Source: Cryptobacterium sp. CAG:338
GTDB taxonomy: Bacteria > Actinomycetota > Coriobacteriia > Coriobacteriales > Eggerthellaceae
Direction of reading: 5' to 3'
DNA length: 21,510 bases
NCBI GenBank assembly: GCA_000435475.1
Contig: FR896057.1
Span: 46,757 to 68,266 of the forward strand
Within the stretch, counting starts at the first letter, position 1. Every line of letters starts with the position of its first letter. A model generated the notes under the pieces. The model searched no databases, was not told the origin of the DNA, and was given only the letters and a program-made list of their open reading frames with translations. Made by a program: the position numbers and the translations under genes. This document shows positions 1-7,171 of the stretch, one piece after another.

Positions 1-1
1 T

Positions 2-430
2 GACATGGCTTATTTCAGATTCACTAACAAAATCGTAAAAGGCGAGCCTATTCAGATTTACAACATGGGGGACATGTATCGCGATTTCACTTATATCGAC
101 GACATTGTAACGGGTGTCGTAAATGTAATGAATAAACCTCCAAAGCCTAATGATTTAGGAGTTCGCTATAAGGTTTACAACATTGGCAATAATAAACCTG
201 AATCACTTATGTATTTCGTTGAAACCCTAGAGCGCGTTCTTATGGAAGAGGGTGTGGTTGAAAAACCTACCGAGCACGAACTTCTTCCAATGCAACCAGG
301 GGATGTATACCAAACCTATGCCGATGTAAGTGATTTAGAACGAGACTTTGGATTTAAGCCAAGCACCTCACTAGTTGATGGTCTTCGTGAATTCGCCCGT
401 TGGTATAAGCGTTACTACAAGATTGGTTAG
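2..430 (+). CDS. UDP-glucuronate 4-epimerase, C-terminal part (cut by window edge)
   Basis: This is the last 143 codons of an NAD-dependent epimerase/dehydratase; the reading frame is open to the window edge, so the gene starts outside. The first Asp-Met-Ala-Tyr-Phe matches the internal 'PDMAYF' stretch of UDP-glucuronate 4-epimerases, so the ATG at 5 is internal. The segment Arg-Asp-Phe-Thr-Tyr-Ile-Asp-Asp-Ile (from about nt 80) is the typical substrate-side motif of this short-chain dehydrogenase subfamily, and the C-terminus (QPGDV...ADVSDLERDFGFKPST) is typical as well. The family interconverts UDP-glucuronate and UDP-galacturonate in the cytoplasm for capsule or lipopolysaccharide synthesis. 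It lies 88 nt upstream of ugd, which makes UDP-glucuronate, so the two fit one pathway. A related UDP-sugar epimerase is the main alternative. Confidence 0.85.
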   Translation, partial: DMAYFRFTNKIVKGEPIQIYNMGDMYRDFTYIDDIVTGVVNVMNKPPKPNDLGVRYKVYNIGNNKPESLMYFVETLERVLMEEGVVEKPTEHELLPMQPGDVYQTYADVSDLERDFGFKPSTSLVDGLREFARWYKRYYKIG

Positions 431-457
431 TAATCAAAAGGGATTGTTCAGATAATT

Positions 458-488
458 AGCGCATTTTACTCGCGCTTTCTATTTTTAC
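458..488 (+). terminator. weak hairpin with T-rich tail between epimerase and ugd
   Basis: AGCGC (458-462) can pair with GCGCT (472-476) across a 9-nt loop, followed by a T-rich stretch. The stem has only 5 bp, so it is at best a weak attenuator between the two sugar-nucleotide genes. Confidence 0.25.
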
Positions 489-518
489 TATTCGCACTTT
501 GAAAAGGGGATATTGTTT

Positions 519-1754
519 ATGAAAATCGCAGTAGCAGGTACTGGCTATGTAGGTCTGTCTTTAGCGGTGTTGCTTTCACAACATAACGATGTTGTTGCAG
601 TGGATGTCGTATCAGAAAAGATAGAAAAGCTAAATCATTGGCAAAGTCCTATTAGAGATGCTGAAATTGAGCAATTCTTAAGTGAGGCAAAGGTTGGTAC
701 AAGAAATCTTTCGTTTACGGCAACATTAGATGGCGAAAGCGCTTACAAACAAGCAGAGCTTATTGTTGTTTCTACTCCTACTAACTATGACCCAGATAAA
801 AACTTCTTTGATACAACTTATGTTGAACAAGTAATAGATCTGGTATTAGAAGTTAATCCTAATGCGGTTATGGTCATTAAATCTACCGTACCAGTTGGCT
901 ACACTAAATCTCTTCTAGACAAGTATCCTCAAGGAAAGTTTCTCTTTAGTCCTGAATTCTTACGTGAAGGACATGCTCTTTATGACAACTTGCATCCAAC
1001 ACGTATTATCGTAGGTGTTCCTACAGAATCGCCTTATGTAGAAGAATTACAGCAGGTGGCACATACCTTTGCTGGCTTATTGTCTGAAGCAGCAATTGAT
1101 AAAAATCCTCCTGTGCTTATTATGCGTGCTACCGAAGCTGAGGCAGTAAAGCTGTTCTCTAATACCTATCTAGCGCTTCGCGTGGCCTACTTCAATGAGC
1201 TTGATACGTATGCTGAAGTACGTGGTCTTGATACCTCTCAAATAATTGCTGGTGTTGGGTATGATCCGCGTATTGGATCGCACTACAACAATCCCTCATT
1301 TGGTTATGGCGGGTATTGCTTGCCGAAAGACACCAAGCAATTACTAGCTAACTATAAGGATGTTCCTCAGAATTTGATTGAGGCCATTGTGGAGTCAAAC
1401 AGAACCCGAAAAGACTTCATAGCTGATGAAATTATCCAGCGGGTAATGAACTTGGTATACAAAGGTGTTGCAAACCCAGTTGTTGGCATTTACAGACTCA
1501 CTATGAAAACAGGCTCTGATAATTTCAGAGCCTCTTCTATTCAGGGCATTATGAAGCGTATTAAGGCAAAGGGAATTCCGGTATTTGTGTATGAGCCAAC
1601 CCTAGATGCGCCTGACTTCTTTGGTAGCAAGGTAACGCACGATCTTGATACGTTTAAATCAACTTGTGATGTGATTATTGCTAATCGCTGGAATGAAGAT
1701 TTGTCCGATGTTGCAGACAAAGTGTTTACCAGGGATTTGTTTAAGAGGGACTAA
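519..1754 (+). CDS. ugd: UDP-glucose 6-dehydrogenase
   Basis: Oxidises UDP-glucose to UDP-glucuronate with two NAD+, in the cytoplasm, for polysaccharide synthesis. The ATG at 519 is preferred over the in-frame TTG at 513 because the ribosome binding site (AAAAGGGGA, about 502-510) sits 8 nt before the ATG but only 2 nt before the TTG; this gives 411 residues, normal for the short bacterial form. Visible motifs are the nucleotide-binding GTGYVG at residues 7-12, STVPVG, the conserved Lys211 and Asn215 in KLFSN, and the catalytic Cys267 in GYGGYCLPKDTK. The C-terminal UDP-binding domain carries TMKTGSDNFRxSS and VYEP. The last 39 nt of the gene region recur at 4492-4530 with only synonymous differences. 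It is likely co-transcribed with the epimerase gene upstream. Confidence 0.95.
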   Translation: MKIAVAGTGYVGLSLAVLLSQHNDVVAVDVVSEKIEKLNHWQSPIRDAEIEQFLSEAKVGTRNLSFTATLDGESAYKQAELIVVSTPTNYDPDKNFFDTTYVEQVIDLVLEVNPNAVMVIKSTVPVGYTKSLLDKYPQGKFLFSPEFLREGHALYDNLHPTRIIVGVPTESPYVEELQQVAHTFAGLLSEAAIDKNPPVLIMRATEAEAVKLFSNTYLALRVAYFNELDTYAEVRGLDTSQIIAGVGYDPRIGSHYNNPSFGYGGYCLPKDTKQLLANYKDVPQNLIEAIVESNRTRKDFIADEIIQRVMNLVYKGVANPVVGIYRLTMKTGSDNFRASSIQGIMKRIKAKGIPVFVYEPTLDAPDFFGSKVTHDLDTFKSTCDVIIANRWNEDLSDVADKVFTRDLFKRD

Positions 1755-1755
1755 A
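1717..1755 (+). repeat. ugd 3'-end direct repeat, copy 1
   Basis: This 39-nt segment covers the end of ugd and its stop codon. It recurs at 4492-4530 with 37 of 39 bases identical and no gaps. The two repeats bracket the 793-residue membrane protein gene. Confidence 0.85.
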
Positions 1756-1756
1756 A

Positions 1757-1897
1757 ATGTGGTTAGAAGAAAGAAATTCTCGTATTTTAAACGTTATCTG
1801 CACGTTTAGCGAGCGATTATTTATTCAAAGAGATCAAATACGGGGTTTAAATAGCGATGGCCAGAATCTTGAAAGATATTTTGAACAGAAAAATTAA
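1757..1897 (+). CDS. possible small protein, 46 residues
   Basis: This short frame opens 2 nt after the ugd stop with ATG. AAGAGGGA at 1743-1750 lies 6 nt before it and could act as a ribosome binding site, which favours translation coupled to ugd. The product is charged (MWLEERNSRILN...), has no membrane segment, and is not recognised. It may instead be the fortuitous reading of a recombination junction, since it begins exactly where the repeated ugd tail ends. Confidence 0.3.
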   Translation: MWLEERNSRILNVICTFSERLFIQRDQIRGLNSDGQNLERYFEQKN

Positions 1898-2006
1898 TCA
1901 AGAATGTTTAACAAAAACTGTCATTAAAATCTGTCATTTTGGCTAAACGGCGCGTCCATTGTGTGGCTGGAACAGTGCATTTCAAAACAATTTAAAAGGT
2001 TAAACA

Positions 2007-4388
2007 ATGTCAACAAATGTAAATGATGCATCTTCTTCTAAAAGGCAGAAGATAGGCGATTGGCTTCGCGGAACACCTGGAGTGGTTATCCAGATTATTG
2101 CGGGTATGGTCGTTCTTCTAGCACTGCTCGTTTTGATAGGGTGCGTAGTTTCCTTCTTTGTTCCATATATGGATTCAGAGCAAGTAGATGACTCTGGAAA
2201 TTGGTATCTAGTTCAGCTTGCTTCAACAAAATATAATCAGATAACAACAGATTTTCTTAATGGCTTTCCTCTGGTTGTATTAGTGCTTTTCGCTTTTCTT
2301 GTTTCTCTTTCACTTTATTTGGTGGCAAGAACTTTCCGTCACTCCTCGGGTGGATTTGACCTTATGGGAGCCATAGAAAAGAAATCTAACAAAGCTAATC
2401 AAATTGCTATTACCGGAACAGATTTAAAGCGGTTAAACGAAGACGATAGATTAGCGTCATTCTTTTTAACTGCTTCATTAACGCCCAAGAATGTATTTAC
2501 TTCAATAGAAGAACATGTATCTCCTCGGACTCGTTCGCTTAAGGTAGACACTTTTATGTCGGTTAAAGTTCCATTTAATATGGAAAAAGCCTTTGTGCTG
2601 CCTTTATTCTTTTGCGAACGAGGAAACTTTCCCGATTCACTACGAATTAAAGATGCTTCTGGTGGGTCTGTTTCCTATCTTAATTTCGAAGAATCAGTTA
2701 AGTACACGACGAAAGTATTAGCTAATTGTTTTCCACAGCTAAAGCAAACCAATACACTTTCCAGAATTGAAAATTACCTTTCAGGATTTGATTCATGTGC
2801 GCAACCGCAAGACTTAGTTCAGCGTGCTAAAGAACTAGAAGCTATTAAAAAAGCTGTACTAAATTTAGCTAACGGTGACAAGGATAGGCTACGTGCGCGT
2901 ATTGTTATACAGTATCTTTATCTGGTTCTGAAACGCTATCCTGTATGTATTCGCTGTATTCCAGACGAGCATTCGAGTAATTCTGTCGCAAACATAGAAA
3001 ACTCTCCTTTGGAATATTATGCGCAACTTAAAAGGACCATTGGGATATATTACGAGCGTAGATTATCGCTCGTCGAGACAATGAGTGATTCATTGTTGTC
3101 GCGTGTCTATTATTTATTGCGAGCATTTTTTGCAAGATCTCAAGAGGCTTTATTCTTCGGACTTGAAAACGCCGATAGAACTCAAAGCTATCATTTACAA
3201 ACCGAAGGATCGGAAGATACTTTCCTATCAGCTTTGGCATTCAGAAGAATACCCGGATCTTTTAAAAATCCTTCGGCGGAAGTTGCTGGTGCTCAAGAAA
3301 GATGCGGTCAACGTCATTCGCGTTTTGTGATTAAAAACGGTGATGGTTTTTCTGGTTGGGCACTGATGTATAAGTTTTATCCAAGACGAATGGGGTTATT
3401 GAATTTAGCTAGTATTGCTTTTGCTACAGAAGGTATTGCTTGCTGGATTTTAATGGGATCAATTTTAAGTCCATCCGAGGGTGATGGACTTCCAACGGAA
3501 GTTCTATGTGCATTGCTGTTTGGCCTGGTATCGATTTTGCTTACTTGGATGGCTGCATATTCTAGAAAGAATGCTACGCAGTCTGACAGGCTTCCCATTT
3601 TTACCTGGGCAGTGGGCATTATTATAGCAATAGGATCAATTGTAAGCTTACCCTTTTGTTCAGGTTCTTCTGGCACTTCGGAAGTATCGTTTGCGTCATC
3701 AGTTGCTTCGTCGTTTTGTTTAGCATCGCTTTGTGTTTCGCTTTGTTTTGCAATATGGCTAGTCATTGAAGTGTTGTTTCGTTCTGTTTTATATTGGAGC
3801 TTCGCTCGAAGAAAACGAACTGTTATTAATCTGACTAGTGTCTCGGAAGATATCTCTGGATATCGTCCCAAAACGACGGTTTACAACGAGAAATGGGGAA
3901 GAGGTCTTCAGGCGGTTGACTCGCATACTCTGGTCGAGCAGTATCGCGAACTTGAAGCGGAAAATGACGCAAAGTTTTTGTATCACACAGATAAAAACTA
4001 CATTCGAAATTCGTTTCTTTATTCGTCTTTTCGGTTAGGAACATCACGAAAGAAATTTAACGAGCTACTGCAGAAGCCATCCGTTTTTGAGGTGGATAAT
4101 CCCGAGGATATATTTGTTTTTGCTATTACTGATAGCAAAAAGCTTAGAAATAAGAAATCAAAATCCAAAACTATCGAAGTTGTTTCTTCAAGGGATATTA
4201 AAACGCTGTCAAGACTATATGAGGAGGCTAAGACCAAATCAAGAGTCTTAATTATTGACAATAGACTTCACTCTGAACTGGTTTCGGAATTACTCCCTGC
4301 ACAATGGATTGTATATAAAAATGCCCAAAAGTTATCAGAATTACAGCTTGAAGCTATTGTTAGAGAAAAACTTGCAGGTATTCGTTGA
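2007..4388 (+). CDS. large multi-pass membrane protein of unknown function
   Basis: A 793-residue protein not recognised as a known family. AAAAGG at 1994-1999 lies 7 nt before the ATG. Two hydrophobic segments near the N-terminus (about residues 26-52 and 85-108) are followed by a long soluble region (about 110-460). Four more membrane segments follow (about 463-487, 496-518, 530-550 and 565-597), then a basic, charged C-terminal region of about 195 residues. The soluble region at 160-310 looks beta-rich, then helical (KELEAIKKAVLN). The C-terminal region has predicted alternating strands and helices (IFVFAITDS..., RVLIIDN..., QWIVYKN), suggesting a small Rossmann-like or nuclease-like fold, but no catalytic motif can be named. 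Codon use is A+T-rich like the surrounding accessory DNA. It is bracketed by the repeated ugd tail, which suggests it is cargo exchanged within a glycan locus. A role in surface polysaccharide or in stress/defence signalling would be speculation. Confidence 0.85.
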   Translation: MSTNVNDASSSKRQKIGDWLRGTPGVVIQIIAGMVVLLALLVLIGCVVSFFVPYMDSEQVDDSGNWYLVQLASTKYNQITTDFLNGFPLVVLVLFAFLVSLSLYLVARTFRHSSGGFDLMGAIEKKSNKANQIAITGTDLKRLNEDDRLASFFLTASLTPKNVFTSIEEHVSPRTRSLKVDTFMSVKVPFNMEKAFVLPLFFCERGNFPDSLRIKDASGGSVSYLNFEESVKYTTKVLANCFPQLKQTNTLSRIENYLSGFDSCAQPQDLVQRAKELEAIKKAVLNLANGDKDRLRARIVIQYLYLVLKRYPVCIRCIPDEHSSNSVANIENSPLEYYAQLKRTIGIYYERRLSLVETMSDSLLSRVYYLLRAFFARSQEALFFGLENADRTQSYHLQTEGSEDTFLSALAFRRIPGSFKNPSAEVAGAQERCGQRHSRFVIKNGDGFSGWALMYKFYPRRMGLLNLASIAFATEGIACWILMGSILSPSEGDGLPTEVLCALLFGLVSILLTWMAAYSRKNATQSDRLPIFTWAVGIIIAIGSIVSLPFCSGSSGTSEVSFASSVASSFCLASLCVSLCFAIWLVIEVLFRSVLYWSFARRKRTVINLTSVSEDISGYRPKTTVYNEKWGRGLQAVDSHTLVEQYRELEAENDAKFLYHTDKNYIRNSFLYSSFRLGTSRKKFNELLQKPSVFEVDNPEDIFVFAITDSKKLRNKKSKSKTIEVVSSRDIKTLSRLYEEAKTKSRVLIIDNRLHSELVSELLPAQWIVYKNAQKLSELQLEAIVREKLAGIR

Positions 4389-4491
4389 TGGCGGAGTAAT
4401 TGCTTCTTGTTTTAATCGGAAATTTGCATTAAGGATATAAACTAGAGTTTCCGCTAAAACATATGGGTAAATCTTTCAAAGCATTGTTTGA

Positions 4492-4530
4492 ACAAAGTGT
4501 TTACCAGGGATTTATTTAAGAGGGATTAAA
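4492..4530 (+). pseudogene. relic of a second ugd 3' end
   Basis: Read in the ugd frame this encodes the same C-terminal peptide as ugd (KVFTRDLFKRD) and a stop codon. It matches 1717-1755 at 37 of 39 positions. Both differences (G to A at 4514, C to T at 4526) are synonymous third-position transitions. Upstream from 4491 the similarity fades quickly, so only the tail survives. This fits a scar from recombination with another ugd-containing locus. Confidence 0.7.
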
Positions 4531-4565
4531 TAAAACCTAAAACTAGTATTTAAATTTCTATATTA

Positions 4566-4793
4566 ATGACTGCTGAAGACAATTTAATAAAAGAATATGA
4601 ATTGTTAAAGGGTGAAATTCTGAATTGCATTAATCTGAGTAATAGAATTTCGCTCTTTTCTTTTACTGTAACAATCGCGATTCTCTCGTTCTCATTATCT
4701 TTGAATCCTGTGCGCCCAGTTTTATGCTTAGTACCACTCGTGGTTATTTTGCCTTTGAGTGCCAAAACAGCGTACTATCGCAAAATATGCTAG
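4566..4793 (+). pseudogene. truncated small membrane protein (N-terminal part)
   Basis: The frame gives 75 residues: an N-terminal helix (residues 1-30), one hydrophobic segment (about 30-47), a second (about 50-64), and a break just after SAKTAYYRKIC. From memory, the pattern of an N-terminal helix, two adjacent membrane segments and then 'PL...xAYYR' resembles a widespread family of small bacterial membrane proteins that normally continue past this motif. Here a stop follows at once; one base shift would keep a hydrophobic reading open (KYASCFFVSFSIVVITISG). There is no clear ribosome binding site before the ATG. It is probably a frameshifted or truncated remnant. The next gene runs toward it on the other strand. 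Confidence 0.45.
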
Positions 4794-4825
4794 TTGTTTC
4801 TTCGTATCTTTTTCAATCGTTGTCA

Positions 4826-5104
4826 TTACAATCTCGGGATGGGTTCATGTTCATAAATCAAAATCCCACCTTTTTCAGTATTAGTTCTGATCGAATTTTT
4901 TAATCCATTGCGTGTAACAACGTCGCACGAAACGCCAAGTCTTTTTTCTAAAGCATTCGTAAGTCCGCATAAATCAAAAAGGGAAAATCCTTCTTTAACA
5001 TCAATAAAAATATCTATGTCTGAATTATGACTGGCATTATCGCGTGCTTGCGAGCCAAAAAGATAAGCCCTTTTCAACGGATAAGGGCTTATCTTTTTGG
5101 TCAA
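4826..5104 (-). CDS. MNT-type minimal nucleotidyltransferase, probably frameshifted at its 5' end
   Basis: A 92-residue nucleotidyltransferase of the DNA-polymerase-beta fold. The signature GS-x10-DxD is present (Gly17, Ser18, Asp29, Asp31 in FGSQARDNASHNSDIDIFID). Such MNT proteins usually act as antitoxins that modify a HEPN-domain toxin. The in-frame start would be a TTG at 5104 without a ribosome binding site. A more natural start is the ATG at 5135: it reads MLTVQDISTGF, a typical MNT N-terminus, but in another frame, and joins the good frame if one base is removed within about 5096-5105. The junction falls in an 18-bp inverted repeat (5055-5100). No HEPN partner lies downstream on this strand, so it looks like a decaying orphan. 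A sequencing error or programmed shift cannot be excluded. Confidence 0.6.
   Translation of the reverse strand: MTKKISPYPLKRAYLFGSQARDNASHNSDIDIFIDVKEGFSLFDLCGLTNALEKRLGVSCDVVTRNGLKNSIRTNTEKGGILIYEHEPIPRL
5055..5100. repeat. 18-bp perfect inverted repeat, terminator-like, inside the nucleotidyltransferase gene
   Basis: Positions 5055-5072 and 5083-5100 are exact reverse complements with a 10-nt loop. The outer part of each arm carries A5/T5, so on either strand a GC-containing stem (GATAAGCCCTT/AAGGGCTTATC) is followed by a T-run, as in a bidirectional intrinsic terminator. One arm also encodes the conserved Arg-Ala-Tyr-Leu-Phe-Gly of the nucleotidyltransferase. Confidence 0.8.
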
Positions 5105-5142
5105 AACCAGTTGATATGTCTTGTACTGTAAGCATGGTGTAA

Positions 5143-5399
5143 TTATGCAAAACTAAAGAAAATTAAAGAGGTAACTGCAGGTATATAGGCATAATTATCT
5201 ATTCTTTCGCAAAAGATAGTCTTAAAACTAGGCAGGGCAAAACGGAAAACGTCGGATTCAGGTTCTTCAATAACGCCAGCTTCAAGTAGGCACATTGCTG
5301 ATTTCTTTCTATGGTTAATCGGAAGGTTTCTTCAGCTTCGTAACGTGGAATAGGGCCTAAGTTGTGACGGGTGCATTCTTTGGTTTCTTTTAGTTTCAT
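5143..5399 (-). pseudogene. possible frameshifted remnant, unrecognised
   Basis: On the minus strand one frame opens with ATG at 5399 and reads MKLKETKECTRHNLGPIPRY followed by EAEETFRLTIE, then turns low-quality. A second frame continues plausibly from about nt 5305 with MCLLEAGVIEEPESDVFRFA and runs to a stop at 5143-5145. Joining the two frames gives a protein of about 85 residues with ordinary composition, suggesting a small gene broken by one frameshift. There is no convincing ribosome binding site. The family is not recognised, and chance open frames are a real alternative. Confidence 0.22.
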
Positions 5400-5502
5400 T
5401 GATTTCTTTTAGCGCCTTTGAGTTTCCTGAGCGTCTGTTTGAAATTTAGGCTTTAAATGTAATCAAAACATTATATTCGCTGATAACAGCCATATTTCTT
5501 TG

Positions 5503-5508
5503 TATAAT
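5503..5508 (+). promoter_or_regulatory. candidate -10 box for the zinc-ribbon/lipoprotein pair
   Basis: A perfect TATAAT, 64 nt before the zinc-ribbon start codon. No good -35 is seen at 16-18 nt spacing, so support rests on the -10 match and its position. Confidence 0.3.
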
Positions 5509-5571
5509 CGATAGGGAAGGTACGTAATGGACAGGGTATATTTAATGTTGGATAGTAGAGCATAAAGTCAG

Positions 5572-5871
5572 ATGTATTGTTATAAGTGCGGTAAACAAAT
5601 AGACGAAAATAGTCGATATTGTTCCTGGTGCGGAGCAAATGTAGCAGAGTCTTCTCAAAAATCTTTAGAAGAAGAATTTGCTTATGATCCTAGGGATAAA
5701 GGTGGAATAGGTTGGATGGTCTTGGGCTTCTTTATTCCGCTTGTAGGACTTATTTTGTTTTTGGCATGGACTCGCTCTTGGCCAAATAATTCCAAGGCGG
5801 CTGGTTTAGGTGCATTGCTTGGAGTCGTAGTTTGGTTTTTTATTCCTATTGTTTTATTTCCTGTGTTTTGA
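5572..5871 (+). CDS. small zinc-ribbon membrane protein
   Basis: A 99-residue protein with an N-terminal zinc ribbon (Cys3, Cys6, Cys17, Cys20 as two CxxC pairs), a short acidic linker, and two membrane segments (about residues 45-66 and 76-99) that run to the C-terminus. This layout is common in Gram-positive hypothetical membrane proteins; the ribbon is expected in the cytoplasm. No reaction can be assigned. Its stop is 2 nt before the ATG of the lipoprotein gene, so the two are almost certainly one transcript and probably translationally coupled. The ribosome binding site is weak. Confidence 0.75.
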   Translation: MYCYKCGKQIDENSRYCSWCGANVAESSQKSLEEEFAYDPRDKGGIGWMVLGFFIPLVGLILFLAWTRSWPNNSKAAGLGALLGVVVWFFIPIVLFPVF

Positions 5872-5873
5872 GG

Positions 5874-6734
5874 ATGAAAACTTGTTCTAAACATACTGCT
5901 TTATTGTTGGTTTTTCTGGCTGCGGCACTAGTCTTTAGCGCTGGTGCTTTATTGGGTTGCGCTGCCTTTTCTTCTGAAAAAGAAGTCAAAGTTATAGACA
6001 ATAAGTATGACAGCATCCCAGGATCAGATTTTGAAAGTGGTTCGGTAATAACTCATTACAACTATGACGATTCGGGAAAAATTACTTCAACATCTCAATC
6101 AACGAACTTTTCGACAGCGAACATTAATCTTTGCAATTCATTGTTTGAATACGATGACCAAGGAAGGCTTATTAAAGTTTCAAATGCATACGAGCAATAT
6201 GATTGGAATGTAGGGAATACTGAAGAGTTCGTATATGATGATTCAGGTAAGTGCAGTTCGTACACGTATGCAATAACATCGCAGGGTACTGGAACTCAGC
6301 AATATAGCTATGAGTACGATTCTTCTGGTCTTATTAATTCTGGTTCGGTAACGTCTTATTTGGGACCGCAGGATATTGAAGGCACTACATCTTTGTCATG
6401 GTCGTATTTGAATAATGGATTAATTGAAAGTGTTACCTCATCTGGCATGCAGGGTTTTTCGATTGATAAGGGTTTAAGTAATGAGCAGGAGCGTACCTTC
6501 TGCTATAGGGATAAATATGGTGTTACATCCGTGCTGTATTTTGATGAAACTGGGTTATTAATCGGTGTTGATACTGCATCGTCCACAGGAACGCATCGAA
6601 CCACATACGAATATAAGACTATAGTCGTTGATTCACGGGATTATATTCCAACGGTTTATAGCAACCCGACTGGTTTCGATGTTCGGTGGAAGCCGCAGTA
6701 TTCCGATAAGGAGATTTCTAACATGATCCGCTAA
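5874..6734 (+). CDS. YD-repeat lipoprotein
   Basis: A 286-residue exported lipoprotein. The ATG at 5874 is chosen because it gives a textbook lipoprotein signal: Lys2, a hydrophobic core at residues 8-25, and lipobox Leu-Leu-Gly-Cys with the lipidated Cys29. Starting at the in-frame TTG at 5832 would put 14 unsuitable residues ahead of it. The mature part contains beta-strand repeats of the YD/RHS type: YDDSG at 64-68, YDDQG at 93-97, YDDSG at 121-125, YDSSG at 148-152, and a divergent FDETG at 223-227. Such repeats form extended beta structures at the cell surface. The start follows the zinc-ribbon stop by 2 nt and lacks a spaced ribosome binding site, which favours translational coupling. 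No toxin or core domain follows, so this is not a full RHS toxin. Confidence 0.8.
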   Translation: MKTCSKHTALLLVFLAAALVFSAGALLGCAAFSSEKEVKVIDNKYDSIPGSDFESGSVITHYNYDDSGKITSTSQSTNFSTANINLCNSLFEYDDQGRLIKVSNAYEQYDWNVGNTEEFVYDDSGKCSSYTYAITSQGTGTQQYSYEYDSSGLINSGSVTSYLGPQDIEGTTSLSWSYLNNGLIESVTSSGMQGFSIDKGLSNEQERTFCYRDKYGVTSVLYFDETGLLIGVDTASSTGTHRTTYEYKTIVVDSRDYIPTVYSNPTGFDVRWKPQYSDKEISNMIR

Positions 6735-6750
6735 TTGGGGGGTAAACGCT

Positions 6751-7029
6751 ATGTTTAGTTCTGTTGAAAAGGAAAAATATGATCGTAAATTGAATCTTCG
6801 TTTAACTTATGCTCAGTTCCTAGCGTACAAAAAGGCTGCTTTGCTGAAAGGGCAAACATTAACCCAATGGAGTGTTGCTCACTTAGATGAAGCTGCTCGT
6901 TATGATATTGAACAGGCTAAATTAACTAGGTTGAGCGAAAGGGGCTTTGATCTGTTCTGCCAAGCATTAGATAGCCCTATGCCGAAATCTGTTCAAGATT
7001 TATTTGCGCGCGATGAAATTTGGGGCTAG
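6751..7029 (+). CDS. TacA/DUF1778-type ribbon-helix-helix antitoxin, orphan
   Basis: A 92-residue protein. Residues 12-19 (RKLNLRLT) form the beta strand, and about 20-50 the two helices, of a ribbon-helix-helix DNA-binding fold. The C-terminal part (FCQALDSPMPKSVQDLFAR) matches the toxin-binding tail of DUF1778 antitoxins. These proteins normally repress their own operon and neutralise a GNAT acetyltransferase toxin encoded just downstream, which blocks translation by acetylating charged tRNA. A strong GGGGGG (6737-6742) lies 8 nt before the ATG. No GNAT toxin gene follows: only 142 nt separate it from the convergent ATPase gene. It could be a solitary regulator or what remains of a broken module. 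Confidence 0.72.
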   Translation: MFSSVEKEKYDRKLNLRLTYAQFLAYKKAALLKGQTLTQWSVAHLDEAARYDIEQAKLTRLSERGFDLFCQALDSPMPKSVQDLFARDEIWG

Positions 7030-7171
7030 GTATGTTTTCTCGTCCTGTTCGACAAGAAGCTAGCACTTCGGTTTCAAAAACTTCCCTGTATCGACTCGGA
7101 TATTAACAGAATGCATTTATCTCCAAAGCTTTCTTAAAACCAGTCAAGTTTTCGCGTTTTGGGTTTGTTAT

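Larger units (their letters stand above)
5105..5571. other. long gap without an intact gene
   Basis: A+T-rich stretch between the nucleotidyltransferase remnant and the zinc-ribbon gene. It holds the out-of-frame 5' end of the nucleotidyltransferase, the minus-strand remnant at 5143-5399, and a candidate -10 box at 5503-5508. Nothing else stands out. Confidence 0.5.

Noticed and set aside
513..518. TTG at 513 as the ugd start
   Set aside because: It would leave 2 nt to the ribosome binding site; the ATG at 519 has an 8-nt spacer and gives the normal N-terminus.
1898..2006. CTGTCATT repeated 13 nt apart before the 793-residue gene
   Set aside because: Too short to support an operator claim; no promoter boxes fit around it.
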